A stretch of DNA of 64,000 bases from NCBI GenBank assembly GCA_947561585.1, contig CANNZV010002509.1, forward strand, positions 1-64,000, given 5' to 3'. Under the pieces are notes generated by a model. That model was not told where the DNA came from. It did no database searches and worked only from the letters and a program-made list of their open reading frames with translations. Position numbers and translations under genes: made by a program. Below, in pieces: positions 33,941-45,585 of this stretch. The stretch comes from Caprella mutica (taxonomy: Eukaryota; Arthropoda; Malacostraca; Amphipoda; Caprellidae). Positions within the stretch are counted from its first letter, which is position 1, and each line of letters opens with the position of its first letter.

Positions 33941-34279
33941 GTATCCCGGTTACTATACCTCCGGAGGACCTGATGGGGCGCTATCTGGGAAACAGGACAG
34001 CGGTTTCATGGACAGAGTTATTTTATCGATGGTCTGTAATAATATTTATTCCTCATATTCATCCATCAAGACTTCTTCTTGATGTTCACACGACTCACTG
34101 TTTTCTTTAAGTCATTGAGAGGGCAAAAGAAAACCATATAATTCTACTTTCTCTCATGCCACATTCAACACACATATGCCAGCCTTAACGTAGCGGTGTA
34201 CAAATATTTCAAAATTAATATGTCTAAACCCATTTGAAAACAGCATGACTCTGACAAACATAAAGTCGGGGTTCAGAAA

Positions 34280-35815
34280 ATGTGGGATATTTTTCTCACA
34301 ATCCCAACGCCATTGATTAAGAGCCCTCTACAATGGAACAGAATCATATCTTCCTTGGACTTAGACTTATCTTTACCTCCTTCATTTTCAGCAGAAAATA
34401 ATGAAACAGATGAACTCGAATATATTAATGACGATATACTTAGTGATGGTTCTTCTCAGCATGGTGATTTCCTTGACTTCCAAGACGGTGAAGATATTCC
34501 AGTGATAGACTTTACCAATAGTAATTATGAAATCTTGCCTACCCCAATAGATGCGCCACCGGAGGTAGATGTTCTACGAGGTGACAGAGATGACATATAC
34601 CCTCTACATCTGCGGCAGCAACTTTTCGGTTTACTGATGTCGATTCTCTTCCCTCTGCGTCTTCATTAACAGATGAAAATGACAACATGACCGCTTCAGA
34701 TGAGATGCCAGAAATTAAACCATCATTTCTTTGTAAACAATCCAGTATGAAAGGAAAAGGGTGTAGGTAGCCCCCCTCCATGTTTTTTTAATCCTTATTT
34801 ACCTAATTAAACAAATGAAGAACTACTTTGATAGAAATAACTGAGAGTTGCTAATGTAGTTTGTTGTATCCGCTAGATTGTTGTACTGCACACTTCATGA
34901 TTGTTTAATGACCTGGCAGGGGAGTTCGGGGGGCGGCACGCCCCCCTATATACATATATCTTATGTCTAATCAGTAATGAACTACAAAAGTGTTAATAAG
35001 GATTAAATAATATAGGTAAATAAGGATTTAAAAACCAGGGGGGGGCTTATGACCTAGGGGGGCTCATGACCTACACCCGGTCATGAGCCCCCCCGGTCAA
35101 GAGCCCCCCTGTTTTAAATCCTTATTTACCTATACTATTTAATCCTTATTGACACTTTTGTAGTTTATTACTGAATAGACATAAAAATATATGTATATAG
35201 GGGGGCGTGCAGCCCCCCGAACCCCCCTGCCAGGTCATTAAACAATCATGAAGTGTGCAGTACAACAAACTAGCGGATACAACAAACTACATTAGTAACT
35301 CTCAGTTATTTCTATCTAAGTAATTCTTCATTTGTTTAACTAGGTAAATAAGGATTAAAAAACAGGGAGGGGGGCTCTTGACCGGGGAGGCTCTTGACCG
35401 TACCCCGATTGAAAATAATCCTCTTGTTAAGGCTGGTATTGTGACGCATGATTTAGCCAGCATTTGTTACCCTCCAGGAGACACAATACTCAAAGGACGA
35501 AAACGTCATTTGAGGATAAAATCTAAAGCGATGATCATGACATCGACATCGGATGAAGTATTGGACTATATCAATCAGCAAAGATTAGCAATCGAAGCTA
35601 AAGTGGTGAGTAAAGTTGTAAAATCCAAGCGTGCATATGGTCAATATTGTGGAAGGAAACAATCTAAGAAATCTACAAATACATCCACTACAATACGTCT
35701 GATGATAAAAAACAACAACTGGACCACAGATCCTTATGAACTGCAAATAAAATGGGTTGGATGCGAGACTCTTCGATGCCCACATTGGGTATGTGCCAGA
35801 GGTGTGCCTATTTAA
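34280..35815 (+). pseudogene. Pogo/Tigger-like transposase C-terminal region, split by inserted repeats
   Basis: First part, 34280 to about 34763, reads MWDIFLTIPTPLIKSPLQWN and an acidic linker; the frame shifts near 34600 before continuing as SLPSASSLTDENDNM. The second part, about 35408-35815, reads IENNPLVKAGIVTHDL, then KGRKRHLRIKSKAMIMTSTS with EVLDYINQQR, and ends in a cysteine-poor copy of a W-x-x-C...C-x-x-W end, KWVGCETLRCPHWVCARG. The GRKR...KSK-x-MTSTS pattern and finger-like tail resemble C-termini of pogo/Tigger-type proteins. The DDE core is not in this window. The two parts are separated by two G-run elements. The family call is motif-based only. Confidence 0.45.
34764..35404. 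mobile_element. G-run MITE-like elements, copies 3 and 4, head to head
   Basis: Copy 3 (about 34764-35080, minus orientation) and copy 4 (about 35081-35404, plus orientation) share every internal block, including TAGCGGATACAACAAACTAC and CAGTGAGAGTT-type segments in opposite senses. Together they form an inverted repeat of about 640 bp joined at ACCTACACCCGGTCATGAGC. They interrupt the pogo-like reading frame. Confidence 0.8.
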
Positions 35816-35819
35816 TGCC

Positions 35820-36800
35820 TTTGTACTTTGTTGTATGCCTATATATTTTGTTGAGTCACTGATAATGTTATTTATTGTCATTTTATATTGTTATTTACTG
35901 TAATTCAATACTAATTTTATATTGCTATTTTTTGTTATTCTATAGTGTTTTTTTTTTTTGTATTGTATTTATATTGCTATTTTTGAGTTGAATATGCATT
36001 GCTTATAAGGAATTTGCTAATGTGATCAACAGGTTTTATAATACATATAGGGATAATATTTTTGCTGCAAGCCGCTAGGAGCGCAGCCTAAGAACCCCTG
36101 ATTCTTGGAGATTACGGAAGAATCGTCACTACTCAAATGATAGTCTGACTTATTCGCTACACTTTCTAGAATCTAGAGAATAGAATTCCAATATAATAAT
36201 TTCAAATGTCAAACTTCGATAAAATGTTATCGTATGGAATAAGTAATTTAGACCGATTTTGAACAACTAAAATTGCTTCTTCTTCAATAATGAATCGATT
36301 AGGTTGAAACAAGCTTCAATTTGTAGTCTGGTAGATATATTTTATTGTTATGCTTTACGATACTCTGATTGATGTCATAGTACAACAAACAAACTGATAC
36401 AAAACATCAAAAAACTCTTTCACCCATTTTATTCTGCTCGTTTCTCAATATTGCTAGTTTGCAATTCCTTTCCAAAACTAAATAAAGGAAGCAATCTTTG
36501 TGTACAAAGTTTCATTTAAATATAGCGCAAAAATGCAATGAACATTTATATCTAACTTATAAAAAATCATATTATGAACAGTACCAAAATGACTAATAGT
36601 TTACAGATATACAAAGTGTTCAAAATTAATAGGTAAAATATGTTAACTTCTGCCGGATGTAGACTACAGGCAACACTTTCTAATATTTTTAATTTAAGAA
36701 AGATTTTAAACTATTGCACTTTTTGTACTATATGAACCCTAAATAACCTATTTTAAAAATAAATAAAGGGGTTAGTATGAACTTGTTAATTCTTCTTGCT
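35820..36800. other. Unassigned stretch
   Basis: Begins with T-rich degenerate repeats (TATATTGCTATTTTTTGTTA-like, 35880-35990). No gene was supported. Confidence 0.4.
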
Positions 36801-36809
36801 GCATTAGAT

Positions 36810-37020
36810 AGTGATTTTTCGGGTTGGGAAGAGATTAAGAATTAGGAACAAGTATAAGGATTGTGTGCAATTCACAAGATTGGGTACAATTTTCTCAGGA
36901 TTGGGTGTTGTTCTCAGGGTTGGGTGTTGTTCTCAGAATTGGATGAAAGTGTTGTGATAGCTTGGATTTGATAATTTACTGTTGTAAGTTTGCCGCCAAA
37001 TCTGAGTTAATAATATAATA
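36810..37020 (-). repeat. Dispersed repeat with inverted partner at 44945-45180
   Basis: Complement blocks shared with 44945-45180 include TTTTTCGGGTTGGG, GATTGGGT-type runs, AATTTACTGTTGT and GCCGCCAAA/GGCAGCAAA. Two adjacent GGGTTGGGTGTTGTTCTCAG copies lie at 36895-36940. It may be the 3' end of an element, because the LINE remnant at 37300-38070 ends next to it. Confidence 0.55.
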
Positions 37021-37299
37021 TTTTTATTGAAGTATGAACAGTACTGTACATTATATAAGAGTATTTTACAAAGAGTATAATGAAAAAAAAAATGTAGCTT
37101 TCAATATTCATACATTAAAGGAAAATAAATAAATTCAAACCCATTCGAAGTTCGATGTGAACTTTTTGGGCATTAGGATTTAACAAAGGGAAGAGATTAT
37201 CAAAGTTAACAATTCACTTTTCATGCAAACTGATTAGGTATTTCTTATATTTTTTTTTAATTTTAATGGTTGGACAGTTTTGGATTTCTAATGGAATGC

Positions 37300-38070
37300 T
37301 ATTTTTTTTTTGGACCTATAAAAGTTAGGGATCTTTGGCATTGAGACAATCTTTGAAAAGTAGGAACTACTGTGCTATAATGAATAGGAAGAGTAATATT
37401 GCCTGAGGAGGAAAGCTGTGAGTGCCGATAGCAAGTTTATAATTATCATTAATGCGAAGAAATTCACTTTTTGCAAATAAGGGTTGCGATGGTGCCAAAT
37501 AATCAGAACAAGTTATTTTTCTGATTATGCGCTTTTGAATAACCACAAGATGATTAAGATGAATGTCAGCTGCTCCGTCCCAAGGCAGGAATACAGGACA
37601 AAATAGGTATATACAAAACTATAATATAACCTAATTAAAATATCGATAGGTGCACAATTATTAATCCTACTGAGGACACCAGCCGTTTTTTTTTATATTT
37701 TAGAATATATACGGTGTGAAAAATTCAATTTATAGTTCAATTGAACTCCAAGAAACGTAATAACATCACCATACTGAATGTGTACATCAGCAGTATTCAA
37801 AGAGAATTCAGCCAGGTTGCCCTGTTCGATATGAATAACGAAGTAGTTTTACAAGCATTTAGTGAAAGTCCATTATTGATTGACCAGGTATGATTTAAAC
37901 GTAGAGTTGAAATAGTCTCCAGAATCAGGGCATCCAGACTTCTATCACCAATGGCAATGATTATGTGTCATCTGCAAAGAGAGTGAAATGGGTATTATCA
38001 GAGATATTACCTACATCACCAAATATTCGATTATTTGTATTACTTGAGCGAATTGATTGTTCGATTGTTG
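37300..38070 (-). pseudogene. Non-LTR reverse transcriptase remnant B
   Basis: On the minus strand FADDT occurs at about 37975, followed by out-of-frame pieces: SLDALILETISTLRLNHTWS, INNGLSLNACKTTSLF, VIQKRIIRKITCSDYLAP and a degenerate C-terminus. Many stops and shifts. The motif order matches the palm and thumb of a LINE RT of a different type from the copy at 3.8 kb. Confidence 0.65.
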
Positions 38071-38265
38071 TTGTTGAGCGAAGTTTGGGGAAATTGTTTC
38101 TACTACTGATTTGACTGTGCTGGAATTTCCTACATTCAATTCAAAATAACAGTAGCATGTAACAACCAAGAAAAGAATTGTTAACCTAATATTTAGAACG
38201 AAAACTATTTATCTACCATTGGAAATTTTTTTACTACATTCTGAGTTGAGCATTAAAACAAAGTA

Positions 38266-38860
38266 CTAACTATCAATTGACATAATGTTTAGTTGCTTTT
38301 GGAAAGCAGATAATGACTGGCAATTTTTTGCAACTTCTGGTAACCTATTCCAATTTGAGTTCCAGAACTCAAATCTTCTAAAGTAAATGCAGTTTTGAGA
38401 TATTGACATGTTTGTTTCTCGGCAACTCAAAATTATTTCTATTTCTCGTTTTAATGAAATGGAAATCACTGTTTCGAATCAATAAGCTACGAAGTTCATC
38501 ATCAAATTGGCCATTTATAGTTTTGTACATGTAAAGCAAAACATGCCGCTTATAAAGGTAATCAATAGAAAGTATATTTGATCTATCAAAGAAATCACGA
38601 GTATGGCTACTATTAAGAAAGTTATGAAGGTATCTAACATATCTCTTCTGCAGAACATTATATTTTGAGAGGTGAGAATTAATTTGACGTGTCTGTATTA
38701 AAAAATCATGAATTTGGTTTTGCTCAAATTAATCTTTATCTTATAGGAGCATAACCATAGAAGAAAAGAGTTCAACTCCCGATTAACGTCAATCACTGCT
38801 TCCTCCAAATTCACCTGACAATAATCTTTATCGTTATTCGTTTTTTTTTTCAAGAAAACA
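38266..38860 (-). pseudogene. Non-LTR reverse transcriptase remnant A, 3' end
   Basis: The minus strand carries NLEEAVIDVNRELNSFLLWL (about 38800), then LQKRYVRYLHNFLNSSHTRD, YMYKTINGQFDDELRSL, and ends RRFEFWNSNWNRLPEVAKNC to a stop at 38266. This is the usual end of CR1/L2-type ORF2 (WN-LP-E---C-SLSAFK). Everything upstream of the post-FADD segment is lost and internal stops are present. Confidence 0.7.
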
Positions 38861-38899
38861 CCACTAATAAAAAGCCCTTAGATGCTCCTCTTCTGATTT

Positions 38900-39436
38900 T
38901 GTGAAATGATTTTTAGCATATCACGGTTCAAAATCTTCCGTACCACTATCAGCAAAGCTATCAGTATCACCATTAATAGTACAGTTACTTACCATCTATG
39001 TTGGACCATCAACAGTATTCACTCTCATTCGGCAGAGCTTTTCCAGAATGTAGTCTTGACTGCACACTGTGCACAGTACCTGAGCTTTTACAGTGCACCG
39101 AAGAGAATAATTAATAATCATCTCACGCAATTTAGCAGTCAAGGTGTGAACAACTTGTTTTCGAATTATTGTAAAGTAAGCAATTGAAGCTGTAGATTCT
39201 TTAAGGCTTATGATTCATTTTAGTAGCTAGTTGAGACTTTAATTGACGATGTCGTAGCGTCATAATGCAGTGCCGTTCAGAAGTACAAGCTTGTGGTAGA
39301 AAGTTTTTCACCAGTTGAAGTAACGAAAAACTCTCTAGTTTGTTTTTGATTGACGATGTTTGGACGAATAACTCGTTAACAAACTTTCAATAGAGGTGCT
39401 ATTTCCCTATTGATGAACATATTGATTTCACCAAAA
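38900..39436. other. Unassigned stretch
   Basis: A 93-codon open frame at 38906-39187 has no recognisable motif and no matching splice context. Nothing else was seen. Confidence 0.35.
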
Positions 39437-39690
39437 ACAATATAAGATGGACGCTCAACTTGATAAGCCACATTCAAGAATAATAACAACCAATCAGAAG
39501 CCATCTATGCGATCAGAGGCATACGTCACGCCAAACATTAACAAACGTTGAAACCCCCCTTGAAATTTAGCCTCAAGTCTAAACGTGTGAAGTCTTAAGA
39601 AATATAAATATCCTCTAGATCGCATATGTGGTTCAATTTAGTATTCTAAATATATTCTAACCTCTTTTAACAAGGAAGTTATAATACAAG
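39437..39690 (+). repeat. Dispersed repeat, copy 2
   Basis: Same blocks in the same order as 6169-6432: CAATATAAGATGGACGCTCA at the left and TTTAGTATTCTAAATATATT near the right. No coding content. Confidence 0.7.
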
Positions 39691-40065
39691 AACTATAACA
39701 ACGTCTCTCAGCTACATTATTAGGTTTGTTTTTAGGTTCACTGCTATATACGTAGTAGTGACAATAGAGTAACTTGTTATCGTGACGTCATTAAAGCAAC
39801 AGACTTAATCGAAAATTAGGATAACTGAATACATCATTACTCTTTTCTTATATTGGCAATAAATAAACATTTTTATATAACTAAACACTTTTCGATTGCC
39901 CGAGATTTAATTTAAGAGTGTTGCTATGATGACGTCATGTGCACTAACCGTCTCAATTGTCACTACTATATTCTATAAACTGTAGTCCGTGAATTTGCAT
40001 GGATGAGCAGTGGACTGGACTACAGACACATAAAAACAAAATGTTAGCCGCCTGCCTTTTAAAGA

Positions 40066-41270
40066 AGAACAGTCATAAGTCATAACTAGGTATACCAAGC
40101 CAGTATAAACCTATATAGATACCATATAGTCAAAGACAATATAAGATAGACGCTCAATTCCATGTTATAAAATACAGAGTATGTTTGCACTGACGTCAGC
40201 ACTCTGACCCAACTTCTAGCCAATCAGCGTTAAGGTATACCTACAACTTAGTGTGGTCTAAGACAATATCCTACCTGTACTCGCTTGGTACAATGGTATA
40301 CCATGGTAAACAGAATAGTATAGTACCCCAGTTACATGTATTATTCAAATTTATTCTGGGTAGGCTGTGACGTCATGTATGTAAACAAGAGGTCACGTCA
40401 TAGTAAACAGAATTGCTGTGGGTCACGTGGATTAGAGAATTAAGATGGCGGCCAACGCGACCGATCTGACTAATGATCTAATTATCTTGAATAAATAGTC
40501 TTCTTCAAGACTAAAAATTTGTTACTATCTTGGGTGTAAAAAGACCAGTAGCAATTACATCAACAGTCATTTTTTAATTTTCGTCCGTATGGCTATAAAG
40601 ATTGGATAATAGCATGCGGTAATATGGAATTAAAAAAAAATATCACCGAAAACGTTATTTAACAAAAGTTGGAAGTGTTGCAGCCATATTTTGTGTTTGT
40701 ACTGTACGTTCAAACGTACGCACCATTGTTGACATGTGACGTCACAGCCTACCAGGACACGCGTAATATCCCCCCTATAGCTCTGGGATACTATATGTTC
40801 TCTGTACTTTGGGTATACCTAGTTATGACTATTCTCCGAATAGAAGGTAGATTATATTCAAAATACTAAATTGAACCACATATGCGATCTTGTAAACTTA
40901 ATTAATAATAAAGTAATTAGTTCTCTGATCCCTAATCAGTAGAGAATATTTATATTTCTAATGACTTCACACGTTAAAACTGAAGATTCTTCTTCTGTGA
41001 ATTTCAAGGGGGGAATGGGGGGCGAGGGGTCGTACGTTTATTATTGTTTGGTGTGACGTATGATACTGATCGCTTCTGATTGGTTGATATTATTTTTGCA
41101 TATCAAGTTGAGCGTCTATCTTATATTGTCTTTGACGACACTAAGTTGTAGGTATACATTAACTTTGATTGGCTAGAAGTTGGGTCAGAGTGCTGACGTC
41201 AGTGCAAACATGCTCTGAATTTGATAACATGGAGTTGAGCGTCTATCTTACATTGTCTCTGGGTTCACCA
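40066..41270. mobile_element. Composite inverted-repeat element
   Basis: Outer arms are about 40131-40270 and 41125-41262, in opposite orientation, sharing GACAATATAAGATAGACGCT, CACTGACGTCAGCACTCTGA and CTTCTAGCCAATCA. Inside the right arm sits a minus-strand copy of the dispersed family (about 40840-41136), and CATAACTAGGTATACC ends at 40095 and 40810 are also inverted. No coding capacity. The layout suggests one element inserted into another of the same family. Confidence 0.7.
40360..40460 (+). promoter_or_regulatory. Possible promoter-like cluster (CRE, E-box, YY1-type)
   Basis: In 100 bp there are TGACGTCA (40368-40375), GGTCACGTGG (about 40421, E-box core CACGTG) and AAGATGGCGGCC (about 40442), the last being the classical YY1 initiator-type word. 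The region is GC-richer than its flanks but lies inside a repeat and no downstream gene is recognised, so it may be the promoter of a transposon. No functional evidence. Confidence 0.25.
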
Positions 41271-44200
41271 TAGTTAGATGCAGCTGCTCCTGCTGGGAAC
41301 GCTTCCTCTGATAAACAAGACTAACACCGGATCACTTATCTCAAATCGTCCTACATAATAACGGTTCTAAAGAAATCCGTAGAAAGCGCCTACTTGAAGA
41401 AGAGAAACCGGACTGAGGTCAAACAATTGAAAATAAATGGTAATAGAATATACATTATTATAGTTAAAGTGAATTCAAACTAAGCGTTTTTGAAAAAAAT
41501 AGGATAAAAGTAAATAGGCTCACCTCAAACAATATATAGGCATAAGAGATTTATAATAAGTCGTACTTGATACTATGAAATACAATAAAAGAATTCAATA
41601 AGAAGTTGTATAAGAAAACTACCAAAGTAGTCTTCTTTCTAAATAAACGGTAATAATAAAAATATTTATATTGCAAATCGTATCTAGAACATAAATTTTA
41701 ATTAAAATTTACTTACGTAAATGAGACCAACATAATTGTAATTTAGTACTAAAGAATTATTAAAAATCGAACTGTGGTATAAGATATTAAGTGAAACCGT
41801 ACTGAATTATTACAATTATAAAGTAATAAAAAGTGCCTGTATCAAAAGAAATTTGCTCAAACCGTACGAACGTCTACTGTATACCATAAGGGTGATTATC
41901 ACTTGACGAGACATGCGTAAACGAGAACTAGGCCAGATGATATATGGCAAATGCTTTTAACGTAAATGTCCCTAAGGTAAGAACCAATCAGCGTCGTCTC
42001 CTCTCCTTCCCCACCCCTAAGGGGCGGAGCTACTGTGTCACTCTGACTGTAACTCCACCTTCAGTGCGATTAGAGATGCGGTAGCGAGTAGTTCACTATA
42101 TCTCGCGCTCCCCTAAGCATCACTTCATTGATTCAACTTTATATAAATTAGTATTACTCAATTAACTAAGTATATCTACAGAATGATCAGAAAGTAAAAA
42201 TGTGTTTTGAACTAAATTATATTCCAATATATATTATTTAGAAATGGATGTCACTTTCAGAGTTCTCTAAAAGTTATATGACAAATGTGTTGAAAGAAAT
42301 TCAATGTAATAAAATCAGTTCATATTGAAGCACTCAACCTTATAAATAACTATGTCAATTTGTAAGAAAAAGAGTAACAATGAATTCAAATTAGATATAG
42401 GAAATTTAATTAAAATGCAATCAGTTGAGAAGGCAAATCAAAATTTACTAATTCATAGTCATAGAAACTTGTTCTAATCTTCTTCAAAAATAGATCCTAC
42501 TTCAAATCTATAGCAAAATACAGTAGATTTAATACTATTATTCCATGAACGAGTAACTTTCATCCTTTCAAATTAACTAATTCAATGTACTTTATATTAA
42601 AATATAAAGACGCTTATTAAATTTATATTCTTTGCATTGTTACATGAGGAAATTATCCACTTTTCTGCATATGTTTTATTTAAAGTGAAAATTATTGATG
42701 ATTGCAGGAATTGAGGAGAATAATAATCTTTCAAAATTAGGGAAAATAACGTCATAAAAGTTGGTCATGTATTTCTTAACGAAGTTCATCAGATTACAAT
42801 GAAAAGGAAAATCTATTGATCAGTTTCTGCCTCACAAGAAACATTACGTCTAAAGTTGATGAGTCAATTTTTTTATTAATTTGAAATCTCTGTCCCATAT
42901 TTTCTTCTAAGCCATTATAAGTTGTTGATAAAAATAAACAAACTATCACATAACAACATTCACAATTTATGCTATTATAATTATGGTGCGCGCCATCCAG
43001 AAATTAGGATATTCTATAATTTTTTGAACGGCTAAAAAATCTTCGGATTGTTAAGTGTGCTGGGTTTCAAAACACGACGAGGTTTACTTTTTGTATTTTT
43101 ACTAATACGCATTAGAAACTAGTATTGAAATACAAATTAGGAACTACTACACCGGCACTTTGCTACTTCATCGAAACACACCTAGTCTAATACGTACTGC
43201 TATCTAGGCAGCTAGTTTGAAACTAAAGCTAATACACTATTGTCATATTAGGGGAGAAAGGATAAAAAAAATCTATACACAAACAAAATGTAGCTATAGC
43301 TGCTATACGATAGAAAATTACTATTGTTAAATTTATACGAACTGGACAATACGAAAACTCGCAGAATAAAACAACATCGTCACCGTGAAACTCTGACCAA
43401 TTAAAATAAAATATCATGAAGTATTGATAGAAATAGATTTATCTAACTTTTATTTCAATGGTTATTATAATTATAAAAAACATTCTAACGAGTTCCCGGT
43501 ATCAAATATATTTATGTAATTTTCTATTGTTATCTATAGCTATATTGTAAATTTCAATTTAACAGATGGTATTTCAAAATACAGGAAAAGGTTATTTTTG
43601 TGATTTACAACAGAGCCAAGATAATTCCATGCCATGTCCTCTGAAGAAGACCCCGAGTTCATCGTGACTTCATGCTCATTTCTGTCATTTGTTGAACAAG
43701 AGTTTCAATCTGCAAAGTAAAAAACATTCAAAAATAGGATATAATTTCAGTAGCTATTCTAAATATCAGAATCAAAGAATTAAAACGAAAAAAATATATA
43801 TATAAATATATATTGTTCAGATACAGGCATACCCCGTTTTTATTACACCCACTCTGATAAAATCTGTAATAATTGCGAGACGAGGCATGTTTCGAAACTA
43901 TTTCAGAAGGTTATTATAGAAAACACGAGACCATTCTTTGTGATTTTTATTTCATAGTATTTACAACAATCGTCAATATATTATTCAGACGATGTGTTCA
44001 GAAAAAAAAGACATAACAACCCTAGTGATGTTCCCCGGGGAGCTGCGACAGTGGCAAGTTTATCATAATTGTAATTCGGTTTTATACCCAATGTTGATAT
44101 CATGTGAAACAACAACTAGATTTTTTAAGCTAATAAGATTCATTATTGAAGGAGAAGAATCAATTTCAGTGGCACCATCAGAAAGAAAGAACTAACTAAT

Positions 44201-45581
44201 TTTTGACAATTAAAAATTACATTTTCATATTCGGATTTCTCAAAATTGTAGCTAGTAAATCCTCCAGGCTACCAATAAAAGTGTTTCGAAACAAATCAAT
44301 TAATTATTGAATGAGATCATGAAGAAATTAGTGGTACCAACAGAAAAGATTACAAGTTCATACAAAATTCTAATTTTTGACCATTAAATATTAAATTTAA
44401 AAAATTGTTATTTCTAGAAATGGTAGTGAATGCATTAAGTTACCAATTTAAAATTCTTTCAAACAAATCAATTAATTATTGAAGGAGAATTAGCAATTTC
44501 AGGGTCACCATCAGTAAACATTACAAGTCCGTACAAAAATCCTAATGTTTGCCCATAATTTACTAAATTTTCTAAATTCGGTTCTCTAGAAATATTGGTT
44601 AACTTATCAGACTAACTATTGAAGTTTTTTCAAGCTAATTTATTCACTATTCAAGGAGAAGAAGTAATTTCAGTGTCAATATCAGATTATTTTAATAGTC
44701 ATTACATAAATATTTTATCAAATTTGACATGAAAAATTAATATTTTTTACAATTCTGTTTTCTAGAAAGTAGCTATAGAGAATAAGCCTAGGTGGCTATA
44801 ATTTAATGTTTGTAGCAATTGAATCAGTTCACAATTGAAGGAGTCTTAGATTGCGCTCCTAGCAGTAGTAAGTTGAAGTAACATACATTTACACGAAACA
44901 ATTATGCTCCAATTTAATAGTTCATTTACATTTTCATAAATACAATCAATAGAATATTTGGTCACACAGGTTTGGCAGCAAAATGACAACAGTAAATTAT
45001 CATATCTAAGATATCCTATCACTCTTTACCCAATCATGAAATTGTGAAAATCTTGACAATTCCACCCAATCTGGAGAAAATTACACAAAATCCATACAAT
45101 TGTTGTCCTGATCCTTAATCCCTCTTCCCAATCTCGAAAAATTACTAAATGATTTTTCGGGGTTGGGGAAATTAAATGTTTACAGTACTACAATTATATA
45201 TTCCCTATTTCATGTAGGGATGTGAACTAAGAATAGATTATAATTCCCTCTTCCTATTTTAGGGTTATTTTTTAAATTGATTTAAATATTAGCCAACAAG
45301 AAAATTGTATGATTGTAGAAAATAGTGGACTCCTTGGTTGCTGCATTATGTAGGATGAAGAACTCAACAAGAAGTAGTTTGAATTTTCCCAAGCTTTCAG
45401 AAATCTTCGTGATATCCGTCTTCAGGGGTAACATTTATTGAAAAACAAGCGACTTATAATCTACCTACTCGTAATCATGATACATATCCTAATTTATAAT
45501 TTTTTTTAACATTTCAATTTTAAATTTTGACAATCTTATTAACTATAGGGACTATTTACTAGGGAACTTCATATGCTCTAT
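41271..45581. other. Long unassigned region
   Basis: No supported gene. A GC-richer patch at about 41990-42115 has CCCCACCCCTAAGGGGCGGA (GC-box-like) followed about 20 bp further on by a TATATAA at about 42140; it could be a promoter. A 28-codon ORF at 43634-43720 (MSSEEDPEFIVTSCSFL) stands out by composition but has no confirmed exon partners. Three degenerate relatives of a block with CAATTAATTATTGAA and AGTTACCAAT-like words lie at 44150-44700. The inverted partner of the 36810 repeat is at 44945-45180. Confidence 0.4.
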
Positions 45582-45585
45582 TTAA

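Noticed and set aside
35585..35881. 98-codon minus-strand ORF
   Set aside because: Antisense shadow of the better-supported pogo-like C-terminal frame.
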